Assembly: GCF_042242105.1 (NCBI RefSeq)
Contig: NC_092030.1
Location: 132,501 to 196,500 of the forward strand
Reading direction: 5' to 3'
Origin: Pempheris klunzingeri
Lineage: Eukaryota > Chordata > Actinopteri > Acropomatiformes > Pempheridae
DNA: 64,000 bases
Shown here: positions 50,575 through 62,587 of the stretch, one piece after another
How the letters are laid out: each line of letters begins with the position of its first letter
Numbering within the stretch: position 1 is the stretch's first letter
The notes under the pieces: generated by a model
Seen by the model: only the letters and a program-made list of their open reading frames with translations
What the model was told of the DNA's origin: nothing
Databases searched by the model: none
Made by a program: the position numbers and the translations under genes

Positions 50575-50711
<137 letters not shown>

Positions 50712-50860
50712 CATCAGAAAATCAATTACGTTCAAACTAACTAACTAAGGTAAGCCAGGAAAGACCAGCAGCGTGTGATGTTTCTGACCGCTGGGCTCTG
50801 AGTGAGAACATCAGTCCGTCAATAGCTGATAAGAATGAAGTGTTTCAGTCAGCGCAGCAA

Positions 50861-51016
50861 CAAGGAAGGAGGAAGTGACTGACAGGAGCTTCACCTGAGC
50901 AACCCAGGGAGGGCGAGGCCTCAAGGCCCCCGTCTGAATATAAGGAGGTGCTGCAGTCACACACAGCACCGCAAACTCCTCCTGTCCACGAGCATCCGAA
51001 CGCCTCACAGAGACAG
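50861..51016 (+). promoter_or_regulatory. mpx: promoter and untranslated first exon of the peroxidase gene
   Basis: AATATAAG at about 50937-50944 can serve as a TATA box. About 25-30 bases on begins a plausible 5' UTR exon ending at a GTAACA donor (51016/51017). Just upstream, GGAGGAAGTG near 50868-50877 is a good ETS/PU.1-type site, in keeping with myeloid expression; this last point is inference. Confidence 0.5.
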
Positions 51017-51518
51017 GTAACAGCACTGACACCGTCCGTCTGGATGCTCAGCATGTTTCTATCATGTTCACTGATTCAGAGATTTAATTTAGGTTATCAG
51101 GTTTGGTGTGAACACCTCTGACTCTTGTTTTTTATTTGAGTTTAAAGCTCATGCTCATTCTCAGCTCTGGTCCCCAGTTGGACTTTTACATGCAAAGTGC
51201 AGTTAAAGTATGCAGAAGTCTGCGTCGTCTGAACTGAGAGATGTGGAATTAGAATAACGTACCAACAGTACACCTGCGGTAATGTAGAGCTCATTTAGAT
51301 AAAAGCAGCTTTTAGCCAGAACTGCACCTTTGCTGTGGAGGGTTTAATGTGTGAGGTGATTGTACTTTGTGCTGCTGACGTGCTGCACAGGTGAGCGCTC
51401 TGTGTGGAGGAAGCTGACGGGTATCTTCAGGTTGGAGCTCTGGTGTCTCCCTGTTTCTGTCGGTCTCGCTCTGACTGACTGTAGTTATTCTGCTGACTCT
51501 GGTCCGTCTGTTGCAGAG

Positions 51519-52173
51519 ATGCTTCTGTCCGTCGTCCTCGTGCTGGGCGTCGGCCTGCTGCCCGCTCAATCCAAACCAGCAGGTAGGTGTGAAGGGCCGA
51601 GGGCGCAGCCTGAGTGTGTGTGTGTGTTACATCAGTGCTCAGGTTTAAATGATGAGAGTGTTGTTTGTTTGCAGGAGAATATCTGGGCAGTCCTCTCCTC
51701 CAGCAGTGTTTTGAGGAGGCCAAGAAGATTGTGGATGATGCGTACAGATACTCCAGAGAAGAGTGAGTCCGTCCTCTGGGTTACTTAATGAAACAGTAGA
51801 TGATCTTCCACATCAGCGCAGCTTCTGTGTTCCCTGCTTCATGAACGCAGCACAACACAGCAGCTCACTGCCACAGCTCACTGCCACAGCTCAGTAAAGT
51901 CAAACCTTCCACAGCCGGACTTCACTGTGTGCCATTTTCTCCTCCAGGAGTGTGAGACGAGTCCGCAGGGAGGAGGTGCGTCCTCACGACGCTCTCCGTC
52001 TCATGAAGCAGCCCCGTGGTCTGACGCGCTCGGCCGTGAGGTCTGCAGACTACATGGCACAAACCCTCCGTCTGCTGCATGAAAGGGTGCATCATGTCCA
52101 CAAACGCTCTCTGAATGCAACAGGTTAGACACACACACACACTCACACACACACACACAGAGACACACAGACA

Positions 52174-52208
<35 letters not shown>

Positions 52209-52273
52209 ACACACAGACAGACACACACACACACACACTCACACACACACACACAGAGACACACAGACAGACA

Positions 52274-52308
<35 letters not shown>

Positions 52309-52711
52309 ACACACACACACACACACACAGAGACACACAGACAGACACACACACACACACACTCACACACACACACACAGAGACACACAGACAGACAGAC
52401 ACACACACACACACACACACACAGAGACACACAGACAGACACACACACACACACACACAGACAGACACACACACACACAGAGAGACACACAGACAGACAC
52501 ACACACACACACACACAGACAGACACACACACACACAGAGAGACACACAGACAGACACACACACACACACACAGACAGACACACACACACACACACACAC
52601 ACACAGAGAGACACACAGACAGACACACACACACACACACAGACAGACACACACACACACACACACACAGAGAGACACACAGACAGACACACACACACAC
52701 ACACACAGACA

Positions 52712-52751
<40 letters not shown>

Positions 52752-52943
52752 GACACACACACACACACACACACACAGAGACACACACTCACACACAGAG
52801 AGAGACACACACACACACACTCACACACAGAGACACACACACACACACACACACTCACACACACACACACACTCACACACACAGAGAGACACACACACAC
52901 ACACACTCACACACTCACACACAGAGAGACACACAGACACACA

Positions 52944-52988
<45 letters not shown>

Positions 52989-55900
52989 ACACACACACAC
53001 ACTCACACACAGAGACACACACACACACAGACACACACACACACACACACTCACACACAGAGACACACACAGAGAGACACACAGACACACACACACACAC
53101 AGAGACACACACAGACAGCCTGAGGTGTATTGTTCTGTAATGTCACTGGGGGGTTAATCAGACATAAACACCCATCAGACGTGTCTTTGGTGTTTTTCAG
53201 ATTTGCTCAGTGCAGAGGACCTGAGGAGGCTTGCAGAGATAACTGGGTGTGTTGGTCAGGTCAGACCTCCGCAGTGCCGCACTATACAGAACCTGAACAA
53301 GTACCGCACAGCCTCCAGCGTCTGCAACAACATGTAAGAGTCCTGGTGGCACGATGCTGTATGTGATGTATGTTGACTGTGTCACAGCATCTTGGACATG
53401 GACAGAAGAACACAGATATACGTTTCTATGTTTAATATGTCTCTAACGTCTAGAGAACTAAAGCAGCCTCCCTGCTGTCTGTTTCCCACATGTATGTCAG
53501 AAAAACCTGGTCTTTCCTTCCTCCAGTCAGTGTCTCTGTGAGACGGAGCGGTCACACTTTCACAGGAAACACTTGTGAAATCCACCTAAACATCAGAGGC
53601 CAAACACAGCAGAGGTTGTGTTCACTTCCCAAACGTGTGTCTCTTGTTTGCTGTTAGGAAACATCCTCGCCGCGGAGCCTCTAACACGGCTTTTATCCGC
53701 TGGTTACCTGCCGAATATGACGACGGGATCGCCCAGCCCAAAGGCTGGGACAGGAACCGCACGTTCAACAACTTCCTGCTCCCGCTGGTATGACTGCGAC
53801 CCTAACCCAACACTCACGCTGGCCAGCAGAGGTAAAAGGTAGTTTGAGCTAAAACTGAGCACATCTCCTCCGCTCTCAGGTGCGACAGGTGTCCAACAAC
53901 ATCCTGAGCACGACGGACGCGGGCGTGGTCAACGACACACAGTTCACCCACATGGTGACCTTGTTTGGGCAGTGGAACGACCACGACCTCACCTTCACGC
54001 CGTTCTCCCCCAGCATCGTCTCCTTCAGCAACGGGGTCGACTGTGAGGAGAGCTGTGAGAGGGTCGAGCCCTGCATCCCCATCGAGGTGGGTGTCACGAC
54101 GCTGACGCGTTGTTTCCCCCCCCCCCCCCCCAGATTCTCTCCATGACCTTCAACCTCTGTCTCCCACTAAAACAGATTCCTCCCAACGACCCCCGCCTGC
54201 CCACCGGCCCCGACAGCTGCATTCCCTCCTTCAGGTCCGCCCCCACCTGCGGGACAGGGTACTCGGCCTACAACTTTGGCGGCGAGCCTAACAAGAGAGA
54301 GCAGATCAACGCCCTGACGGCATTCCTGGACCTCGGCCAGGTGTACGGCTCCGACGACAGTCTGGCGCTGCGTCTTCGTGACCTGGAGAACGACGGCGGC
54401 CTGCTGCGCGTCAACACCAACTTCAGAGACAACGGCCGCGAGCTGCTGCCCCCCGATCCCATGCCCACCAACATGTGTGCCACTCGCCGGAAAATCACCA
54501 ACGACACCAACGCCAGGGAGGTGCCCTGCTTCCTCGCAGGTGAGTCTGTCGGGCACCAGAAACCAGCGACCGGTAGTTCGAGTTACCGGATGTGTGATGT
54601 GTGCATGTCCGTCTGTCAGGTGACGTCCGTACAAATGAGAACATCGCTCTGACGTCCATCCACACGCTCTTCATGCGTGAACACAACCGGCTGGCTCGTG
54701 AGCTGAAGAGACTGAACCCCCACTGGGACAGCGAGACGCTCTACCAGGAGGCCCGCAAGATCGCCGGCGCCTACACACAGGTAACAACAGTAAAACCCAC
54801 AGGGGTGCAGAGCGCCCCACAGTGGAGACACACACACATTAAACCCACAGAAGAAGGTGAACCTGAGAGTCACACCTGAGAGTCACCCCCCCCCCCCCCG
54901 TGTGTCTCAGCTGTTTGTCTTCAGGGACTACCTGCCTCACATTCTGGGTCCAGACATTATGAGAAATCTTGGCCGTTACCCCGGCTACGACCCCAACGTC
55001 GACCCCAGCATCTCCAACTGCTTTGCGACAGCAGCCTACCGCTTTGCCCACCTCGCCATCCAGCCGTTCTTGGGCCGCCTGGACGCAAACTACCGGGAGA
55101 GCTCTCAGTTCCCCAGCGTCCCCCTGTTCAAGGCCTTCTTCACCCCCTGGAGGATTGTCTATGAGGGTGAGTTGTGCACTGAGACCCCCCCTCAGTCAGT
55201 GTGTCCCCGGCTGTCGGCCTGACGTGTGTTTTCTCTGTCCAGGCGGCATCGACCCTGTGATCCGCGGTCTGATTGGCCGGCCCGCCAAGCTGAACACTCA
55301 GGACCACATGATGGTGAACGCTCTGAGGGAGCGCCTCTTCCAGTTTGTGCAGCACATGGCGCTGGACCTGGGCTCGCTCAACATGGAGAGGGCCCGAGAC
55401 CACGGCCTGCCCGGTAAGGCCTGGCTCCGTCCTTCCGCCTGCTGACATCTGGTGTCTTTTCTCACCGTCTTTTTATCTTCTAATCGTCTCTGTTCGGCTC
55501 TTTGTTTCAGGCTACAACGCCTGGCGCAAGTTCTGCAAGCTGTCTCAGCCCAAGAACCAGGAGGAGCTCGCTCGTGTGCTCAACAACAGCGACCTGGCCA
55601 GCAGGCTGCTGCAGCTCTACGGCACGCCGGACAACATCGATGTGTGGCTTGGGGGGGTGGCAGAGCCGTTCGTAAGGGGAGGCCGGGTGGGGCCTCTGCT
55701 GGCCTGCCTCATCGCAATGCAGTTCAAGAAGATCCGCCAGGGGGACAGGTCAGTGTGCAGTAATGTGTGATTCCACTGGGGGTGTGGGACTCACCCCTGG
55801 AGGGGTCAAAGTCTACATTTTAGAGATGAAGTCATCTCAGGTCATTTCACCCTTTAACTCCAGATTTAGACCTGTGGGGGGGGCTGTGTTTGCTCACTAA

Positions 55901-57240
55901 CGCAGCTCGTCTCTGTCTCTGCTCCTCCGGTTTAAAACCACCAGGCTGTGGAACGAGAAACCGGGCGTGTTCACTTCACGCCAGAGGACCGCCCTGTCCG
56001 CCGTCACCATATCCACCATCATCTGCGACAACACGGGCATCACGTCGGTCCCCCAGAAGGCCTTCGACATCCTGTCCTCCAGGAACCGACTGGTCAGGTG
56101 CTCCAGCATCCCGCGCCTGAACCTGTCGGCCTGGAGGGAGAAGCCCTGCTCTGAAAACTCAGGTGAAACAGCACTGCAGGGTTTTTTTGACCTGTGGGGG
56201 GCACCCACCCTATTTCTCATTCTGAGTTTAACCTGGTGTGTTTATTTCCCCCTGCTCACCTGAAAATCCCTTTCCTTATGTGGTGTTTGATGTTGCAGGC
56301 CCGGGTGATAGCTGTAATGAAGTCAGTGGAGCAGAGGTCGGTTTTGATTACTAACACGTGGTAGTCACATGTTAAAAACACCACCCGATCTAAAACGTGC
56401 ACATTCAGATCATACATGCTGGTGGTGGTGGTCCTCACTCCTAAACAAGCACTCATGCTTCACTAACACAGGCACTTTTTAAAAGTCCTTTACTTAAAAC
56501 TCCTTCACTTAAAACTCTAACTTCTGTGTCTTCTTCATACACAGAATGTGGACCAGATGGACCTCCAGGACCTGCAGGACCCCCAGGGCCTCCAGGACAA
56601 CGAGGTAGTTAGCGCTGGAGGTGTAAATAACACGTTCTGACTCCACAGTTTTTCTTTATTCTGACGCCGTCTGTGAGAAGGAAACGTCAGAAATGAGTCG
56701 TGGAGCATTCAATCAGAAGGAACCCACTGACCTCAGCAGAGACGCTCAGACACCCAGTGTGACATGTCCCGTCGTGTCTCCGCAGGTCCACTAGGCCCCC
56801 CAGGTCCCCCAGGTCCTAGAGGCCACCCAGGACCAGCAGCAGCCTGGACCAACGTCTCACAGCCACAGTCCGCCTTCTCCGTCCGCCTGGGCAACTACAA
56901 CCCCTCCTCCGAGCGAGTCCTCCGCTTCCGTCAGGTCATCTCCAACCAGCAGAACCACTACAGCACGCAGACAGGCGTCTTCACCTGCGCCGTCCCCGGG
57001 GTCTATCGCTTCAGCTTCCTCTGCACCGCCTTCACCGCCGCCAGGACCGTGGACCTGTGGCACAACAACGAGCGCGTGCAGCGTGGGTTTGTGGTGTACC
57101 AGGGAGGGCGCAACCTGTCGTCAGGGGACGCGGTGCTCCGGCTGGACAGGGGGGACCGAGTGTGGCTGGAGTCCAGCGACGGGACCTCCGGCCTCAGCAC
57201 CTCCAGCTTCTTCATGGGACACCTGCTCTTTGCTGTGTGA
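51519..57240 (+). CDS. mpx: myeloid haem peroxidase fused to collagen-like stalk and C1q domain
   Basis: Fourteen coding exons (51519-51582, 51675-51762, 51948-52123, 53201-53333, 53658-53787, 53880-54086, 54176-54539, 54620-54780, 54911-55166, 55243-55413, 55511-55748, 55945-56162, 56545-56604, 56786-57240) give 906 residues. A signal peptide ([18 protein letters not shown]) leads a propeptide and an animal haem peroxidase of the MPO/EPX/LPO family, which makes hypohalous acids from peroxide in granulocytes. Distal Gln228, Asp231 and His232 ([13 protein letters not shown]), Arg391 and Glu394 (GDVRTNEN), proximal His488 ([11 protein letters not shown]) and RDHGLPGYNAWR are intact. The MPO-specific methionine after Glu394 is Asn395, as expected for an EPX/LPO-like haem linkage. 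After [10 protein letters not shown] the frame continues into 12 Gly-X-Y triplets and a C1q domain. All splice phases agree. Fusion to C1q is inferred from the sequence and needs transcript proof. Confidence 0.85.
52125..53115. repeat. 0.99-kb (CA)n/(CAGA)n compound array in a peroxidase intron
   Basis: CA dinucleotides with recurring CAGAGACACACAGACAGACA blocks begin two bases after the donor at 52124. The 341-residue + frame and 301-residue - frame are repeat translation. Confidence 0.96.
56545..57240 (+). other. mpx: collagen-like and C1q exons of the peroxidase gene
   Basis: Exon 56545-56604 (60 bp, phase 1 at both ends) encodes [20 protein letters not shown]. Exon 56786-57240 completes the Gly, adds [18 protein letters not shown], then a linker and a roughly 125-residue C1q domain ([60 protein letters not shown]). 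C1q domains trimerise through collagen stalks and bind diverse ligands. No start codon with a signal peptide, no TATA box and no poly(A) signal was found between the peroxidase exon end (56162) and 56545, so a separate C1q gene is unlikely. Confidence 0.83.
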
Positions 57241-57560
57241 CACTGAACCGCTGCTGCCGCCGCCACCACCCGGGTCTGTCTGCTCCAGGACCTGTTTCCT
57301 CTGCTCAGCCCCCACTGATCAGGTCACATGTACTTAGAAACCTGTTATTGATTCTCTGTGTCTTCTTCACGGCTGTCAGACCAGACTGACGGCGCCACCG
57401 CCAGCCCGTTTTAAGGTGGAATTTCCTGGTGTTACTATGAATACTGTCTGCACTGATGAAGAACGTCTGTAAACGCTGCACTTCTGTCTGTGAGACTCAT
57501 TTCACTGTCACTGTAACGTCTGTTTTATATTCTCTGAATAAACTAAAGAAAAGAGCAGCA
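57241..57560 (+). promoter_or_regulatory. mpx: peroxidase-C1q 3' UTR and poly(A) signal
   Basis: About 300 bases after the TGA at 57238-57240. AATAAA at 57537-57542 is the first signal downstream of the whole gene, consistent with the C1q exon being its true terminus. Confidence 0.75.
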
Positions 57561-58129
57561 GAGAGTTTGTCAATCAATCTTCATTCACACAGCACCAATT
57601 CACAGCAAACGTCATCTCAGCTCAGACCAGACTTTAAGGGGGGGGGCAGCAAACAACCATATCAAAGACAGTAATCATACTGATGGTAATAGGAACATGA
57701 CTGAGAATGAGCACTCTGTTTTTATTCTCTGTTTTATTCCTCTGTATGATCTGAAGGGCCTTTTCTGGGGGGGGGGGCACACATCATTCAGCCTCATTTA
57801 TAAAACATTTTACTCCTAAAAACATGGAGAAGGTTGTTTTTTAGGGCTGCTGAAAGGATTTCTGATTAATTACAGACTTTCTTCTGTACAAACCTTCGTT
57901 CCCATTCCTGTGTGCAGGTCAGAGCGTATTTAAACATAACGCTTATGTTCATGTCTCCTCTTCATCACTCCTCCTCCTCCTCTGTGTTTTTACCTGCTGA
58001 TGTTTTCTCAGTTGTGTGAGCAGTGAAGCTTCACATCAGTGTTTTTATGTCAGTCGGTGGTGTCAGACTCCTGCAGGTGGAGCCGTCGCTCTTTTTGAAC
58101 ATCATCATCACAGCTCTGATAGCGAGGCC

Positions 58130-58468
58130 TTAAAGGTCCCATGTTCTGCTTTACATCCAGGACTGTCTGAACAACAGAAACAGTCTGTTGCTTCGCTCTT
58201 GCCTTCTCGCCATCTTCGTGTTACAGGAGCTGGAGTTAGTGAGGACAAACCGTCAGTCTGCTGAGGAGCCGGAGGAGGTCACGTGATCAGCAGATCCCGT
58301 TATGACATCATAGAGGGAGTCAAATCTAAACGATGTGTTTTTATACACATTTACTGAAAAATGGAGCAGAAACAGAGAGAGGACGGTCTTTTCTCATCGA
58401 CCGGCCGCCTGTAGGCACACTGGAGACACATTTATGCTGAAAAGTTTTGTATAATATGGGACCTTTAA
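58130..58468. mobile_element. 339-bp MITE with 13-bp terminal inverted repeats
   Basis: TTAAAGGTCCCAT at 58130-58142 is matched by ATGGGACCTTTAA at 58456-58468. Ends of this type (TTAAAGGTCCCAT...ATGGGACCTTTAA) belong to a common fish non-autonomous hAT-like family. There is no coding capacity and no clear target duplication. Confidence 0.72.
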
Positions 58469-58679
58469 AGTTTCCATCTGTGTGACTGAGGCAGCCGCCA
58501 TCTTTCTGTTCAAACTTTTTTCAGCAAACTTAGACATGTTTCCTGTGTTTGTTTGTGACCCTGTTAGAGGCACCGAGCTCCCTCCATGACACTCTGACAC
58601 GTTTACCTGCGGAAGTCGGGAGGGTTCAGGACTCGGAGGCGATGAGTTAAATGGAGACGAGTCTGTGAAGGATGTGTTC

Positions 58680-58882
58680 ATGGACTGTTGGTTGGCCGGT
58701 TACAAAGCTTTACACCTCCTGACAGAATCAGGCTAGCTGTTCCCCTCTGCCTCCAGTATTTATGCTAAGCTAAGCTAAGCTAAGCTAACGGGCTGCTGGC
58801 ATGTGTGAGTATCAGATTTCTCATCGGATTGATTCTCCACCACTGAGCTCATTCCCCCAAAGGTCTGAACTGTTCCTTTAAA
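58680..58882. mobile_element. fragment of a common fish non-autonomous repeat
   Basis: GGCTAGCTGTTCCCCTCTGC, then TATTTATGCTAAGC with (TAAGC)n, then CTGCTGGCATGTG and the end CTGAACTGTTCCTTTAA. This order matches a repeat I know as widespread in teleosts. Only one end is evident. Confidence 0.5.
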
Positions 58883-59236
58883 GGGAGATGAGTTTGTTTG
58901 GTCTTCTGAGAAAAAAGTTCCGGCAGGTTTAAACGTGACTGAAAACTTCCTTTAACTTCACGTGTTCTCATTTTAAGGTGTTTTAGGGGACTGAGGTGTT
59001 CGGCTCACCGTGTCGACGTCTCTCATGAATCTCTGCTGGAGCTGATCACCAACGTTCAGACAGCAGATACATCTCTTCTTCTCTGGTTTAGGCGGAGCAT
59101 CTCCTGCGCCTGTCTGTGGGACAGAAGAAGAACGTCTGCACCGTCAACAATGCTGGGCCGAGTCCCGCTGAAGGGCTCCTCCTCCTCCTCTTCTTCTGGG
59201 CTGCATGGTGCATGTGCAGAGTGCCACGTAGTCCAC

Positions 59237-59317
<81 letters not shown>

Positions 59318-60452
59318 TCAGCAGTAATGGAAAGTCTTTATGAGAGGAGAAAATGTTTGAATTGTCTGTTGATGAGCTGAGGAAGATGAAGGAGAGACGA
59401 AGATGAGTCAGTGTGAGGAGCTGATTAACAGGAGCAGAGATGCTCTGGAACACACACACACACACAGTGGCGTGATGGAGGAGGCCTTTCCTTGGATGTC
59501 GTCAAATGTGTGTGTGTGTGTGTGTGTGTGGTGCACGTTCACTGTGATCCTGTTTAACTCCTGTTTTGTGAAAACACATTTCACGGACGTGTCTATGTGC
59601 CCTAAATCTACGCTCTGTGAGTGTTTAGACATAGAGTTTCAGCCGGCACACCCAGGGGGGGGCAGGCGTTGACTCAGTGGATAATTGGTGTTGGTTTTCT
59701 GGTAAATTTAGAGATGTGTTTTCTTCCTCGGTGACAACTCTCTGCACCACTTTCCCTCCTCACTCTGCAGCTCCGACGTGGATTTATTCAAATTCCTGCA
59801 GCTCCATCGAGTGCCCAGAAAATCAGGAATGGGGTTGGATTCCAGCGACGTGGACAAAAGCAGTTGGCTGATTGGTTGCAGATGTGTGTGTATGAGCTGT
59901 GTGAGGAGCAGGACTCCATGAATTATAGCTGAAACAGTGGGCGGTTCTGCCTGAAGTCCAGCTGCTGTCTGAGGAGGAGCTGCTGGGATGCAGAGCGTCC
60001 GGCTGGATGTCAGTCAGAGAAACACAACCAGGAAAACAGCGTCCACGGCTGTGAGCCGCTGGGAACAAACACACACAGCAGAGGGAAAAAAAGTGTTAAA
60101 GGCCCCTCTGGAGACTAAACAGGAAACTTTAGGAAATAGTCAGTGTGGAGGGACGTCTGATGGGCCTGGAACCTCTAATCCACCCATAAGACCTGATCTA
60201 GATCATCTGGATCTGTGGCCTGTTTCTGATCAGTTGAGCAACTCGATGACGTCTGCAGGGACGACACGTTTCTGGAGCTCATCTAAGCCAGCAGGCTGAG
60301 ATTCAGCTGAGGGAGGAAGAGTGATGAAGACTAACCCTCCGTTATCTAAACAACACAACTGCTCCAACAGCAACGTTTAGTCAGAGCCTCCACCGTCACA
60401 GGGCCGCAGTTAGCTCAGATTAAAGGTCCAGATTAAATGTCTCAGTGAAGTC

Positions 60453-61078
60453 AGGGGGCTGTCTACTTCCTGCAGTCTCAGAGAGGTCGGGGGGCGTCTA
60501 CTTCCTGCAGTCTCAGAGAGGTCGGGGGGTGTCTACTTCCTGCAGTCTCAGAGAGGTCGGGGGGGCGTCTACTTCCTGCAGTCTCAGAGAGGTCAGGGGC
60601 CGTCTACTTCCTGCGGTCTCAGAGAGGTCGGGGGGCGTCTACTTCCTGCAGTCTCAGAGAGGTCGGGGGGCGTCTACTTCCTGCGGTCTCAGAGAGGTCA
60701 GGGGCCGTCTACTTCCTGCAGTCTCAGAGAGGTCGGGGGCGGTTTACTTCTTGCACTCTCTGCGAGGTCAGGGGCCGTCTACTTCCTGCAGTCTCAGAGA
60801 GGTCAGGGGCCATCTACTTCCTGCAGTCTCAGAGGTCAGTTGCCATCTACTTCCTGCAGTCTCAGAGAGGTCAGGGGCCGTCTACTTCCTGCAGTCTCAG
60901 AGAGGTCAGGGGCCATCTACTTCCTGCAGTCTCAGAGGTCAGTTGCCATCTACTTCCTGCAGTCTCAGAGAGGTCAGGGGCCGTCTACTTCCTGCGGTCT
61001 CAGAGAGGTCAGGGGCCGTCTACTTCCTGCAGTCTCAGAGAGGTCAGGGGCCGTCTACTTCCTGCAGTCTCAGAGAGG
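60453..61078. repeat. 36-39 bp minisatellite with CTACTTCCTGCAGTCTCAGAG core
   Basis: About 17 copies of CTACTTCCTGCAGTCTCAGA plus a variable G-rich joint (GGTCAGGGGCCGT or GGTCGGGGGGCGT). Joint length varies by a few bases between copies, plus two shortened units near 60820-60960. Confidence 0.95.
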
Positions 61079-61194
61079 TAATTACGAGGAGCATGAAGAT
61101 AAAAAAGTTCAATTTCTGAGTATAAAAGTACCCAAATCTCCCCCATCATGGTCCCGCAGAGCATGGAGGGCTAGTGTCTCAGGCCTGCCGAGCC

Positions 61195-62145
61195 AGCTAA
61201 CTTCCTGTCAGCCTTCTACTAACTTCCTGTTAGTCTCCTGCTAACTTCTTGTCAGCCTTGTACTAACTTCCTGTCAGCCCTGTACTAACTTCCTGTTAGT
61301 CTCCTGCTAACTTCCTGTTAGCCTTGTACTAACTTCCTGTCAGCCCTGTACTAACTTCCTGTTAGTCTCCTGCTAACTTCCTGTTAGCCTTGTACTAACT
61401 TCCTGTCAGCCCTGTACTAACTTCCTGTTAGTCTCCTGCTAACTTCCTGTCAGCCTTGTACTAACTTCTTGTTAGTCTCCTGCTAACTTCCTGTCAGCCT
61501 TGTACTAACTTCTTGTTAGTCTCCTGCTAACTTCCTGTCAGCCCTGTACTAACTTCTTGTTAGTCTCCTGCTAACTTCCTGTCAGCCCTGTACTAACTTC
61601 TTGTTAGTCTCCTGCTAACTTCCTGTCAGCCTTGTACTAACTTCTTGTTAGTCTCCTGCTAACTTCCTGTCAGCCTTGTACTAACTTCTTGTTAGTCTCC
61701 TGCTAACTTCCTGTCAGCCTTGTACTAACTTCTTGTTAGTCTCCTGCTAACTTCCTGTCAGCCTTGTACTAACTTCTTGTTAGTCTCCTGCTAACTTCCT
61801 GTCAGCCCTGTACTAACTTCCTGTTAGTCTCCTGCTAACTTCCTGTTAGCCTTGTACTAACTTCCTGTCAGCCCTGTACTAACTTCCTGTTAGTCTCCTG
61901 CTAACTTCCTGTCAGCCCTGTACTAACTTCCTGTTAGTCTCCTGCTAACTTCCTGTCAGCCTTGTACTAACTTCCTGTTAGTCTCCTGCTAACTTCCTGT
62001 TAGTCTCCTGCTAACTTCTTGTTAGTCTCCTGTTAACTTCCTGTCAGCCTTGTACTAACTTCTTGTTAGTCTCCTGCTAACTTCCTGTCAGCCTTGTACT
62101 AACTTCTTGTTAGTCTCCTGCTAACTTCCTGTCAGCCTTGTACTT
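61195..62145. repeat. 44-bp minisatellite (TAACTTCCTGTCAGCCTTGTAC type)
   Basis: About 21 copies of a composite unit of two related halves: CTAACTTCCTGTCAGCCTTGTA and CTAACTTCTTGTTAGTCTCCTG. The halves are themselves similar, so a 22-bp ancestor was probably duplicated before amplification. Confidence 0.95.
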
Positions 62146-62587
62146 GAATGTGGCTCTTCAAGACTTTCCAAATGACGTCACCCGTTGGTTTGCGGACGTC
62201 AGTTTTAAGCCGTGAGTTTGGCTTTGGCTGAGTGTTTTTTGGAGCCAGCAGTGACGTTCCACGAAGGTGCCTTCTGATTGGTCAGTGAGCAGGTAGCCCC
62301 GCCCTAAAGCCCCCCCCCCCCTTCCTGGTGTATCTTCCTCTAAATGGACCATCACTGACTACATGAACATCCTGCTGTGCTGAAGAAGACTGTAAACTAG
62401 AGACTGAGAGCAGAAACTGTTCACTGAGCTGATAAATCAGGAGAGAAGTCTCCTCATTTCCTCATTGACTTCCATCCAATCAGACTCCTGTTTGGAGCCA
62501 GTGGAGTCGCCCCCTGCTGGACACTAGAGAGGATGCAGCTTTAAGGCTCTTCAGCATCAGCTTCACTGTTCAGACCCAGAGGACACC

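Larger units (their letters stand above)
57561..60440. other. intergenic, transposon relics and microsatellites
   Basis: A repeat tail (CAATCAATCTTCATTCACAC, CACCAATTCACAGCAAACG) at 57570-57630 is shared with 6460-6520. There are (GT)n runs at 59240-59315 and 59508-59530. Two MITE-like elements are listed separately. No gene was seen. Confidence 0.55.

Noticed and set aside
52115-53140. 341-residue His/Thr protein
   Set aside because: Translation of a CA/CAGA microsatellite inside a peroxidase intron.
56163-56785. Separate C1q gene beginning after the peroxidase
   Set aside because: No signal-peptide ATG, TATA box or poly(A) signal lies between the two parts, and splice phases join perfectly. 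I favour one gene but keep transcript evidence as the test.
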